From the NCBI GenBank assembly GCA_963854835.1, contig OY978525.1, forward strand, positions 95,384,136 through 95,448,135: 64,000 nt of DNA, in the 5' to 3' direction. Origin of the DNA: Megamerina dolium (lineage: Eukaryota > Arthropoda > Insecta > Diptera > Megamerinidae). The translations under genes and the position numbers were made by a program. Each line of letters begins with the position of its first letter. The first letter of the stretch is position 1. Shown here in pieces: positions 14,425-24,555 of the stretch. Below the pieces are notes generated by a model. The model saw only the letters and a program-made list of their open reading frames with translations. It was not told the origin of the DNA and searched no databases.

Positions 14425-14432
14425 ATTAAAAG

Positions 14433-15759
14433 AGCTATAAATAAATATATTTCACTATCAATACTTGTTGCTATATACCAGCTTCATGTTAAAGCATCAT
14501 TATGAGGCTTCAACCACCTTCTGTTGTCTTAAAACTATTCGTGTCATTAAATGTGACACAAAAGCTTGTGCAGCTTGTTTCTGCTCTATTGGTAAGTCCC
14601 ACGCTGTATAAACTTTTTTCTTTTTTGTGCTAAATATTACCATTCAGTCATATAATAATCGATTGAGAGTGTTCTTTTGTTGTGAACATGCTGCTTTTTG
14701 TCCAACTTATGCGTATTTACTGTAGATAGGGAAACGTATACTATCCGAAAAATTGCGGATATAGCATTTTAGTCAAAACAATTCTATGTGTAGCACTTCA
14801 CGATCGCTGTGTCCGATTTTTAAAAATCAATTACATCAGATGTTCGGAAATTCTTTCGCTGTGATATCTACACTTAGTCAAAAATATATGGAAATGTTGT
14901 AATCAAATTTATCCGTACTTTCAATAACTTGCGCTTCGACTTTTTTCTAAATTTTCCTAACAACTATTCCATAAGTTGTATACTATTTCTTGTATATAAA
15001 CCCCACTGTTCCCAAACAACAAAATACTTCTATATACACTATATACATACTGACATTTTGAACTATTTACCTATTCACTATCTACAGCAAGTAGTGTTCC
15101 TTTCTCAAACGAAAGAAAAAAAAAACACAAACAAAAAAATCCTGCACTTAAAATTGTTTACAAGTAGTTGCTGTTTTATATTTATCTATTCGGTTGTTTT
15201 GGTTGTTGTGCAAAAATTGAGAAATTGCGTAAATAAAAATAAAGTATTTGCCAACAACAATAAACAATAAAATTCCAATAAAAGTTTCTCACATTACCAC
15301 CACAACTATCATCCTTTCTATAAACTAAACTTTTACACACAGCATAAACAGTATGAAAATTTGCCATATTTCATAGTACATAATACCTCGTGTACGAGTA
15401 TAAATATGTATGTACGAGTATTTCCTGTTTTTACTTTCAGATAAATTCTATAATTTATGTTCATATTTTTTCTTCTGTTGCCTACAATCGCTGCTATTGC
15501 TGTTAATGGAGTTTTATTTTTCACGTTCTCGCCACTGTGTTTGTGTATGCAGTTTTAAAAAAAAATTAATTTGATATGAAAGCCTCTTCCCAAGTTTTAA
15601 GAAAGTTTAAATAAGATTGAGAGATATAAATAAAAAATAAATAAAACTCATTACGATTTAATAATTTCCGCTCATTTTGCATTGAAATTCACTTTCAGAG
15701 ACGACATACGAGAATTTTAAAATTATTGCAAAAACTCCTAAAAGACGTGCAAATAGATT
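14433..15759. other. Gene-free region
   Basis: AT-rich DNA between two MITEs. Short open frames around 14.9-15.5 kb have low-complexity composition and no splice or homology support. Confidence 0.5.
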
Positions 15760-15762
15760 TTA

Positions 15763-16105
15763 TAGTGCATTTACATTGAACCGAAATCTGAGATTTCGTG
15801 AAAGAAATCTTGAAATCTCTTTGAAGTGTTTACACTGGCTGAAATCAGGATATCGTTGACAGTTCTGTCAAAAACGAAAAGAAGCAATATATAAATATTT
15901 ACAAATATTGTATCCTTGTCATTTTCAGGTTCAGGGTTGTAATTTGTTTTTAGTATACAAAGGTTTGTTCGCTCGTTAAAATTGAGATTTCGATAAGATT
16001 TCGACTAAATCTAAGATTTCAAATCTCACAAAATGTATCGCGAAATCCTATAGATTTCGGCAAATTTTATAAAATCTTGGATTTCGGCCCAATTGAAACA
16101 CACTA
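15763..16105. mobile_element. Probable Harbinger-type MITE with TTA target duplication
   Basis: The left end (15763 onward) reads TAGTGCATTTACATTG followed by AACCGAAATC. The right end, read inward on the other strand from 16105, is TAGTGTGTTTCAATTG followed by GGCCGAAATCC. That gives an imperfect inverted repeat of about 33 bp. The flanks are TTA at 15760-15762 and TTA at 16106-16108, the 3-bp TWA-type duplication expected of PIF/Harbinger. The interior has more AAATCT/AGATTT inverted copies and no coding region. A 3-bp match can be chance, so the class is tentative; the inverted-repeat structure is firmer. Confidence 0.65.
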
Positions 16106-16108
16106 TTA

Positions 16109-16892
16109 GAGAGTATAATTTTAAAGCATGAAAGTAGACAAATAATGGAAATACTATAACCAATCAAACACCTACCAGAAATTTCTTGTCTTTGAACTGT
16201 GAAATCTCACAATCTTTGTGTAGTTTATAAATGCTCATATAACAGTTTCAATATATTTTTAAACCAACACTCATAATGAGTAACTTAAAAATCTTCAATT
16301 TTTGAAATGAAAAGGAAACAGTTAATTGCAAATTCCTTTTGATTGCTGAATTAGTCAACTTATTTGTAACAAAAAGATGGACAAATAATTCAAATTATGC
16401 ACTTTTTTTTGAGAATTATTTAAAGCATTTTCGGCCACTCGAATCCTAAAACAATTGGCATAAATGTGTGTGCCAAACGGATTGCGTGCTTTCTCCACAA
16501 ATAAGATTAATATTTTGTTAAATCACAAAATACAAGCCTTTTGAATACAAAAACATCGCCATAAAGTCAAGCCTGTTGTAAATTACAATAGTCGATTTAA
16601 GGCTTGTTATTCACAATTCAATAATATTTTAAATAGATTAATAAATGTATAAATGAATGTCATCAGTGACAATTTTAAAATCGGAACATTTTTAAAATGC
16701 TGTTTTGAAAGGTTTTATATTGTATATTTTATACAAATAAATGAGAATGATTTAATCTTTGAACTAATAACACGGTTTTACAGTCATTTTGAATTCTTTA
16801 AAAGACATAGCCAAGGTTGTAGGTCTGGTCGAGTGTAAAAAATATTTCAATTCTTTTTCATTCCATGGAAAAGTAGCAACCATTATGATTTA
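16109..16892. other. Gene-free region
   Basis: AT-rich; no exon, RNA gene or bounded repeat recognised. Confidence 0.5.
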
Positions 16893-17228
16893 TAATAAAG
16901 TTAAGTTAAGTTGTTGTGCCTACCCTCTTTCTGAGAGACCACACTTAGGCCACTTCTCTTTAAGTACTGTTATGCGTGTTAAATTTGGACAGTATTAGGA
17001 AGGACCTACTTATATGAGCCAGTTCCGAACGGCAGTACCCCTGTTATATCACTTTTCTGAGCTTTATCACAGACCTCTTTAAAAAGCACTTTTTCGTGGC
17101 AAATGTTTGCTGCCGAAAGATTTGCCAATTGTAAAATATTTTCGATATTAAGGTTACCTCAGCCGGGGTTTGAACCCACGACCTACGGTTCAGAATACCA
17201 GCGCACTAATGACTGAGCTACGGCACCT
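16893..17228 (-). mobile_element. tRNA-derived SINE, copy 1
   Basis: Read on the minus strand, the element starts with a tRNA-like head. The A-box-like sequence TAGCTCAGTCATTAGT is at 17205-17220 and a B box containing GGTTCAAACC lies within 17165-17177. The acceptor halves do not pair, so this is not a working tRNA. A body of about 200 bp follows, with AATACTGTCCAAATTTAA near 16978-16996, and it ends in a TTAAC-type short repeat tail near 16893-16915. The body is shared with a second copy at 56852-57238. The ends are approximate because no target duplication is clear for this copy. Confidence 0.8.
17165..17177 (-). promoter_or_regulatory. RNA polymerase III B box of the SINE
   Basis: The minus strand reads GGGTTCAAACCCC, matching the internal pol III B-box consensus GGTTCRANNCC. 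With the A box about 40 bp away it forms the usual type 2 internal promoter spacing of tRNA genes and tRNA-derived SINEs. Confidence 0.75.
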
Positions 17229-17560
17229 ATGGCATTTAGAACAAACTGATGTAAAAAAATTATTGTTTGGGAAAAAGTTTGAGCATTTTCAGAATTCCTT
17301 AAGAAATGCTAGAAATATTTTCATCAAAACAAAATATATCAATCGAAAATTTTATTTAATTTCTCGTTCCTTTGTAGCATCGTGTAATCTCTATATACGC
17401 TTCAATGAAGGCGATCAGATAATTAAGCGTTTGTACGTATAGACAATATTAATTCGTGTTGTTAAATGGCATTTAATGATAATTGTGTGATACAGACACC
17501 TGATTATGTATTAAATTTTGTTTTAGGTTAACACATAAAAATATTATTTCAGTTGAATAA

Positions 17561-18367
17561 GTGAAGTTTGTACGAAATATTGTTATTCTATATATTGTTT
17601 AGTATATCTAGTTTGGTTGCTGGTAAAAATAGTAAACCTACAGATGTAAGTATTTATTAAAAATCAGTGTCGACCATCTTGTGGAAATGACTACGCATTC
17701 CCTTACAGATTTTATTTTCTTCGGTCAATTATAAAACAGTGAAGTTGGAATGTATTCCAAATACTGATTAGGTTCAAAATGTAAACTGCAAATTGAAAGC
17801 TGTAAACTGGTATAAATCTCTGACTACAATGGAGTGTGATATGGTGCATAAACTTCGAAATATATCAGTGAGTATCTATGCACAAGATTTAGAGATTTAG
17901 TCGAATTTGATGGCCAATTTATTCTCTGATAATTCCAGTTGCATTTACAACTTTTCTTAAAGGACTATTCTAATCAATATAAGCCTTTTTTGGTAAATGT
18001 TACACAAAATCTTTGTGACATTTTGAGTAAACGAAATTTTCCCATTTATTCGATAATTATACTAAACATCTTGCGAGAGGTATCCAATGTAAATCATAGC
18101 TGCCCTTATACGGTATGTTATAAGTATTTTTTATTATTTTTATTTGTTTATTTTTAAATAAATATAAATGTGTAGGGTCATCTCATTATTAAGGATTTCT
18201 ATTTGGATGGAAAATATTTGCCAATTGTACCACCACTCGGTATATATAAGACCCAGTTTAGATTCATGGAAGGATACCCATATCAAGAAATAGGTACAGT
18301 AATATTTTATATTCAGGCTAGTTCAATAAGGAAAAATAATACCAGAGGCATTGCTACAAAAACATAA
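17561..18367 (+). pseudogene. DUF1091-family secreted protein, decayed four-exon pseudogene
   Basis: Four exon-like pieces are in conserved order: 17561-17645, 17709-17867, 17939-18112 and 18176-18367. All three introns have GT..AG ends, and the last three exons join in phase 0. Exon 2 contains CKLKAVNWYKS, exon 3 LKDYSNQYKPFLVNV and VNHSCPYT, and exon 4 GHLIIKDFYLDGKYLPIVPP. These match the insect DUF1091 (MD-2-like lipid-recognition related) proteins, which are secreted. Three lesions show it is dead: the expected start is GTG (17561), the signal-peptide exon is frameshifted, and TAG at 17769-17771 interrupts exon 2. Splice sites and most codons survive, so loss is fairly recent. Flies usually carry such genes in tandem clusters; none is seen nearby. 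Confidence 0.85.
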
Positions 18368-18415
18368 AAATTCAATATTCTATAACTTGATATGACAATA
18401 TGTATTTTTCAAATA

Positions 18416-19127
18416 AAGGATTTTCCAATAAGAAATATATAAGATAGAACATTGTTTTGTTTTTTTTTTATTTTGAAGTTTGATAATTGAAAATTATGTT
18501 CTAATTAAGACATTATTTAAATGACCACCTCGACTTTGTTTATAGGAGCGAATTCTATGAGTCCAATTTTCAATAATTCTATGCAATAAATTCGCTCTGA
18601 TGTCATCAATGTCATCAAATCACAACATTTTGGAGGACTGTCAACAGTTATATATCTTGAAATTATGATTTCTCCAAACTTTTCTCGCAACAAGTCGATG
18701 GTGACCGTAGCACCGCCAGAAGTTGCATCGTATTGTTAAAACCACATCTCGCTCAAACTAATTTTATCCAATTGTGACCATAAAAAAGTTTTTAATATTA
18801 CTCTGTATCGTTCAGCATTAACTGTAACAGTTTGACCTTCATTATTAAAAAAAAATGGTTCTTTGATCCAACAATGTTACTTTTTTAAGATGCGTTGGCT
18901 TCTCAACAATCTCTTGTGAATTAGTATCGCTACAGAAACGACAATTTGACAAAACGAGACAAAATGAGAGAATTTGAAAAATAACGTAGTGTTGTTAAAG
19001 CGGGTATTTTACCAATATGAATTGTCAAAGTATATTGAATGCAAATGACAGCATTTCACATTTCTGCTGTATTCAACATGATCGCTATGACGTTTTCAAA
19101 TAATATCATCCCTGTTGAAAAACCCTT
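18416..19127 (-). mobile_element. Decayed, internally deleted mariner-like element
   Basis: The element is bounded by TA at 18414-18415 and 19128-19129. The left end AAGGATTTTCCAATAAG matches the inverse of the right end, AAGGGTTTTTCAACAGG, at about 14 of 17 positions. Translating the minus strand from about 18935 to 18510 gives broken pieces of the same transposase superfamily as the 2632-3917 element: an EPFFFNNEGQTVTVN block, a WF..YDAT block where the second catalytic Asp should be, and a terminal SRGGHLNNV. The N-terminal two thirds is missing. Its ends differ from those of the first element, so it is a related but separate family. Confidence 0.8.
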
Positions 19128-19129
19128 TA

Positions 19130-19647
19130 TTTATTAAATTTATTCTAATGTAATGATTTAGATTTTGCATAATTTGTTTCATAATATTGGTATTATTAGC
19201 TTCAATAAAACGTGCATTAATCATTTAAATTAATTGATTATTGTGTTTGCCTTCTTCTTGGTTGTTTTTGTTGCTGAGAAATTCAAGATTAAATTTTAAT
19301 TTAATTTTCCTCCGCTGCGTTTCGACAATTTCCATGTCATCCTCAGGGTGCCTTCACAATGTATATTATAATCACTTACATTATTTTTTCATTTGTTTAT
19401 TTTTCTTATAATGTTTACGGTTATTGATAGCAAATTATTAAAAATCGGAGAAAATTTCGAAAAGCTGCAATACAGATTGATGATTAGAAGATCTGGATTA
19501 TTTTAAAATTATTTTCTGACAGATTTTTACTCAAGTTTCGCGAAACATATTGCGATGTCATCAGAAACAATTGAGGAATGTTTTATTTGAAACGCTTTAA
19601 ACGGAACGTTCTTACTCTTAATTTTGATAGTTTGATCTGATTTTTAA
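19130..19647. other. Gene-free region
   Basis: AT-rich spacer between a mariner remnant and the poly(A) end of the jockey element; no gene seen. Confidence 0.5.
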
Positions 19648-22053
19648 ATTTTTTTCTTTTTTTTTCAAGCTTTATTTATTGGATCTTTCTAAAATTACTT
19701 AGAAACTAACAATAAGTGATCAAATCTTACAAACTAACTAAAATTATGTGATATTCCCAACGTTCCATCACAATTTGTTGAGTCGCGAGGTATAGCAATT
19801 TCACAGCATATGCAGTGTGTCTTTTCTTTTTAATCGACGATGCCCCGTGCTCAGCAACAATTGCCTAGCAAGCGGATTCGGATGACTGTGTAATTTTTGA
19901 ATGTAGCTTCTGCAGGACATTGCAACTTCCTCAAAAATTGTGGGTACATTTAAATCTCGATGGATGTTAACGTTCCTCATATACCAAGGCGCGTTTACAA
20001 TAATTCGCAGACACTTGGATTGTATTCGCTGCAATTTTTCGATATTAGAGGGAGATGCGGTGCCCCAAAACTGAATACCATAAGTCCAAATTGGCTTCAG
20101 GATTGCTTTATATAATAGCACTTTGTATTCGAAATTCAACTTTGATCTTTTGTGTAACAGCCACCATAACTGATTCATTTTAAGCTTGATCTGATTTTTC
20201 TTTGCCTCTATGTGATTTTTCCATGTCAGCCTTCTGTCGAGGTGAATACCCAAGTACTTTGTTGAGGAACATTGTGGAACTGATTGGCCATTTAATTTAA
20301 GTGGGGGACATGTATCTAGCCTTAGCGTGAAGTTACATGTACGCTCTTTGATTCATTGACTTTTATATTGACTTCTATGGGGTTAGAGCGAGAGCACAAT
20401 ATTGCCGTATCATCTGCAAAGGTCGATATAAATGTATAGCTATTGCTGGGCATATCTGTAGTGTATAAGAGATACAGAAAGGGGCCCAAAATGCTTCCTT
20501 GAGGAACGCCAGCGTGAATATCCAATGGATTTGTTGTGTAATCCTTGTGATGTACGAGAAATTGTCTTTTCGTGAGGTAGCTACTAAGCAATGAGGAGAC
20601 ATTTGCAGGCAGTAATAGTTTAGTTTGTAAATAAGGCCATCGTGCCATACTTTATCGAAAGCTTGAGTGATATCAAGAAAGACAGCTGAGCAATACTTTT
20701 TTTCTTCAAAAGTGTTCCTTATCAGAGTTACAATGCGGTGGACTTGTTCTATTGTGCCGTGCTGTTTTCTAAATCCAAACTGATGTTGAGGAATCAGTTG
20801 ATTGAGATTAATAAATGGAGTTATATTCATGACAAGTAGCTTTTCGAATACTTTAGAAAGTAGAGGCAGGAGGCTGATCGGTCTGTACGATGCAACTTTT
20901 GTAGGGTCTTTTCCTGGTTTTACTATCATAATAATTTTTGAAGTTTTCCAGCATTTGGGATAGTGTTTAATACGAAGGATAGCATTGAAAATGTGCATCA
21001 GATGAATTACTGAAGCCGGAGGTAGCTCTTTTATCATTTTACCGGTAATTTTATCTGGACCAGGTGATTTTTTTGGGTTTAAATCTTTATAAATTGCTTT
21101 GAATATGTCCTTTTTTTAATGTTGAGCGTTATTGAGCAAGGTTGAGAAGTTAATTTTGGTAATGAGGACTGTGAAGAGGGTGGATTGGGTGTAAACATAC
21201 TTTTTAGGTGGTTTGCAAAAGCCAAACCCTACTCACAGTTGCTTCTAGCCCAATTACCGTCACTCAAACGGATGGGGGAATCAGTGAGAATTGGCCGATT
21301 TGAGTTGTTTGCTGATTTCCACAAAGAGTAGTCTGACGCTTCACCAGGTGTTAATTTCGCTATGTGCTCTTCTAACTCTTTGTTGCTTTTATTTTTTAAG
21401 GCTTGCTTTAACTTTCGAGTGCAGTGCTGTAGCTGTGTTTTCAGATTCGGTGATCTGAATTCTTGCCATTGTCTTCGGAGTCTTCTTTTCTGTCTTACTA
21501 GCAATTCAATATCGGCTGGTGTGTATGGGCTATAGTTTGATTGCTTGCATACCTTTGTGCAGGTGGCTGAGCTGAGAGCTAATGAGAGCAGCTGGTTGAA
21601 TTTTTCGAGTGCTGAGTCTACATCGTGTCCATTTCTTAATACAGTACTCAGAGGAAGATGGGAATTTATATATTTCTTGAATTTTAACCAGTCTATTTTC
21701 TTTCTAACGCAATTGCCTTGGGGGCTTGGTGATTTTATAGATATTACCGTGGGTGAGTGGTCAGATGATAGATCATAATTACACTCTGTGGAGATATTTT
21801 CCATCTGCAAACCTTTGGCGACTCCAAAGTCTATGAGATCGGGTATTTTCCTCTTGTCCGTCGGCCAATATGTCGGTTGACCATTTGAAATAACATCGTA
21901 GCCATGGTTAGTGATGATTGAACATAGTCTTCTTCCTTTTGGAGTTATTAAGCGGTAGCCCCAGTGAGTGTGTTTGGCGGTGAAATCGCCAGCAACCAAG
22001 AATTTGCTACCAAGAGTTGAGAAAAATTCTTTATATTGCTGTTCGGTAATACT

Positions 22054-22057
22054 GTAT
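22054..22057. repeat. Target-site duplication of the gypsy insertion (left)
   Basis: GTAT here is repeated at 24221-24224 directly outside the other end of the insert. Deleting the insert and one GTAT rejoins the jockey endonuclease in frame, which confirms both the boundaries and the 4-bp duplication. Confidence 0.85.
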
Positions 22058-22204
22058 TATAATGCAAAACAACCTTTCTTGGCTTCAGCTTTGGCGATAC
22101 TGCCTTTCTTTATTGATATCACTTACATCCTAACTTAAACTGAGAACAGTGTGATAGCTTACGTCGTAAAGCTTTTTATGAGAATGACATTTACTGTCAT
22201 TATA
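22058..22204 (-). repeat. 3' LTR of the gypsy-class element
   Basis: The 147-bp LTR reads on the minus strand from TATAATGACAG to TTTGCATTATA and has a perfect 7-bp terminal inverted repeat TATAATG/CATTATA. It holds an AATAAA polyadenylation signal in its second half (minus strand). It is short for a gypsy LTR. Confidence 0.85.
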
Positions 22205-22221
22205 CCTCCCTTTTTTTTGAG
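22205..22221 (-). promoter_or_regulatory. Polypurine tract (plus-strand primer) of the gypsy element
   Basis: On the minus strand the bases just upstream of the 3' LTR are CTCAAAAAAAAGGGAGG, a purine run abutting the LTR start, as expected for the RNase H-resistant primer of second-strand synthesis. Confidence 0.8.
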
Positions 22222-22533
22222 ATTTGTAAATATTTCAAGGCTCATAAATAAACGAATTTTAATTTGTATTTTTACTCGTCTCAATAAAAATTTTAACTTT
22301 TTTTTTTATATTCACTCTTCCTTTCCACTTAATAAATTCGTTTATTTATGTGTTTACAAATTTCGTATAATAATTTTCATCTTTGTATACATACATTTAC
22401 TTTTTTTTTACATATGCATGGGTACCCAATTATATTTTAAATAAAATTATGAACTTAAAAAATTATTTTAAATGAGTATTAGAGATAGGAAACTAAGTTT
22501 CTAGAAATATATAAAAATATAAGAGATACTGAC

Positions 22534-24204
22534 TTATTGACTTTTCCTAATTCTATTTCTGTGTATTGTTTTCGATCTTTTAGTTGCTTCATCAAAAACG
22601 GTTATATTTACGCCATGTATATTTTTAACTTTAAATGGTCCTTCATAAATACTTTTATGTTTTTCATAGGGCTGCTTTTCAATCAAAACTTTATCATTTA
22701 TTTGTAATTTTAATGGTTTCGCATTTTTATCATATATTATTTTGTTTCTAAATTTATGCTTATCGAGTAAATATTTAGCTAAAATATGCGTTTTTTGCAA
22801 ACGATATTTAATTTCTTTAGCGTAATTATCTGAATTGTACAAAGGATCAATTGATTTCTTTTTTACTTCATGTGGTAGTGTTGCTTTTCTGCCAAACACT
22901 AATTCAAAAGGTGTAAATTTTTGGTCGAAAACTGTGCTTGGAGAAGTATTATGAAAAAATGTAAAAAACTTTAAATATGTGTCCCAATCTGAAATTGTTT
23001 CATTAATGTAGCCACGCAAATACTCGTTAAAAACGCGGTGATTACAGTCGCCACTGTTTCATGGTGATGGGCTGTCGAAAAATTATGTTTTATGTTTAAT
23101 AGTTTGGTCAATTCATGAACCACTTCATTCTTAAATTCAGTACCTAGGTCAGATTTTATGGAATTCATGGTACCATATACCAAAACAAAATTTTCGAAAA
23201 TTGCTGTTGCAACGGTTTTAGCGCTTTTATCTGGCAATGCAGTCGTGACCAAATATTTAGAAAAATCACAAATAAGTGTTAACGCGTATTTGTTGCCGAA
23301 ATTGGATTCTGGCAACGGACCAATTGTATCCATTACAATCACTTCAAACGGCTTATTAGGTGTTGGGGTAAAAATCAGTTCTTCTTTGTTCGCCGGTTTA
23401 ACTTTATTTAAGTTACATTTCCCGCAGTTTCGAACAAATGATGAAACATCTCTAGACATATTTTTCCAATAAAACTTAGTTTTTAGCTTTGCATAGAGCT
23501 TTTTAATGCCACAGTGACCACCAGCAATTGGGTCGTTATGGTAAATCGTCATGAGTTTCTGTTTCTTGTCGTCATCGAAAATAGTTTCAATTGGTTCTGT
23601 CAAGATAATCGTTAGTTTGGTCAATATTTTATTGCCACAATGCTTTAATTGTTGAACGGTAAAGTAAGTAAAAAATACGTCATTTTTGGGCCACTCTAGT
23701 GTATGAATATTGTGACTGGCGGCTTCAGCTTGAAGCCTCAAAAGCATATCCTCGAAATTCAATGTTTCGTTGGCGGTCACAAAAGTCATAGAAAAAACGG
23801 TTTTAAATTTGTTGTGCACGTTTATGTGAATTTTAGAATTTTCAAATTTTGATCTAACCTTAGATACTTTGGTGTTAAAATTGTGAGAAAATTTGTCGTA
23901 AACGAAAATTTTGTCGTTTTTACTAACGCTAGTAGGTTTTGCTATTTTTTCCTCTTTTCCATGCCTAGACATCGCGCGAGTTTTCACGGCAAGGATATTA
24001 TTGCTCCTGCTTTTCAATTCGTCAATCGAAATGCGGGAGAGCGCGTCGGCAGCGACATTGTTTTTTCCTTTAATATATTCTATCGTGAAGTTATATTCAG
24101 ATAGATCAAGTCGAATCCGGGAAAGTTTAGATGTAGGATCCTTTAGATTAAAAAGACGGTGGACGGTGGTCGGATCTGACTACAAACTCAGTGAGTGTAA
24201 AGTG
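22534..24204 (-). pseudogene. Gypsy-class pol remnant: RNase H end and integrase
   Basis: From 24204 the minus strand encodes the last part of RNase H (motif AADALSR before about 24020) with a frameshift near 24160. From about 24017 to 23040 it encodes integrase. The HHCC zinc-binding module is visible (H, then GGHCG, then NCGKCN), followed by the catalytic core with the first Asp in VMDTIGPLP and the second in SDLGTEF. A small deletion and frameshift near 23050 falls where the third catalytic residue, Glu, is expected. The C-terminal part resumes in another frame (23019-22534) and ends with a chromatin-side GPF module. Integration activity is therefore lost. Confidence 0.9.
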
Positions 24205-24220
24205 ATTTACTGTCATTATA
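24205..24220 (-). repeat. 16-bp remnant of the 5' LTR
   Basis: The minus strand reads TATAATGACAGTAAAT, identical to the first 16 bases of the 3' LTR, then passes without a gap into RNase H coding. This marks the deletion junction of the element. Confidence 0.8.
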
Positions 24221-24555
24221 GTATCTTGGGGGACAGTATATCGCAGATATTACTAGCTTAGAGATGTATTCTTCCAGACATATAGATGTTGCTTGCAAGT
24301 AGACGCTACTGAAATCTTCGAGAACATGATGTTTTATTCTGCTTTTTATCAATATGGCAGTTCCTCCTCGTGCCTTACCATGCGGATAATTTGTGGTGTA
24401 CAGTTTGTAATATGGTATTTGGTAGCAATTTTTGTCAGTGAAATGGGTCTCAGATATCATCATTATGTCGATTTGGCTGGATTCAAGGAATTGAATTAGC
24501 TCCAAACGGTGCTGGCTTAATCCGTTGGCGTTCCAGTGGCATATCTTGAGACAAC

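Larger units (their letters stand above)
22058..24220 (-). mobile_element. Internally deleted gypsy-class LTR retrotransposon nested in jockey
   Basis: The insert is 2163 bp, minus strand, flanked by GTAT/GTAT. It has a complete 3' LTR at 22058-22204 preceded by a polypurine tract, and pol coding from the end of RNase H through integrase. At its 5' end only the first 16 bases of the LTR remain (24205-24220), fused directly to RNase H coding. The 5' LTR remainder, primer-binding site, gag, protease and reverse transcriptase are absent. No env-like frame is present between integrase and the polypurine tract. The 4-bp duplication and domain order RNase H then integrase fit Ty3/gypsy. It is a dead copy. 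Confidence 0.9.

Noticed and set aside
17158..17229. A tRNA gene on the minus strand
   Set aside because: A and B boxes are present but the acceptor stem halves do not pair and the body continues into a shared repeat, so it is a SINE head.
22151..22444. 97-residue + strand frame
   Set aside because: Antisense to the LTR and 3' non-coding part of the gypsy element; Phe/Ile-rich composition from T-runs.
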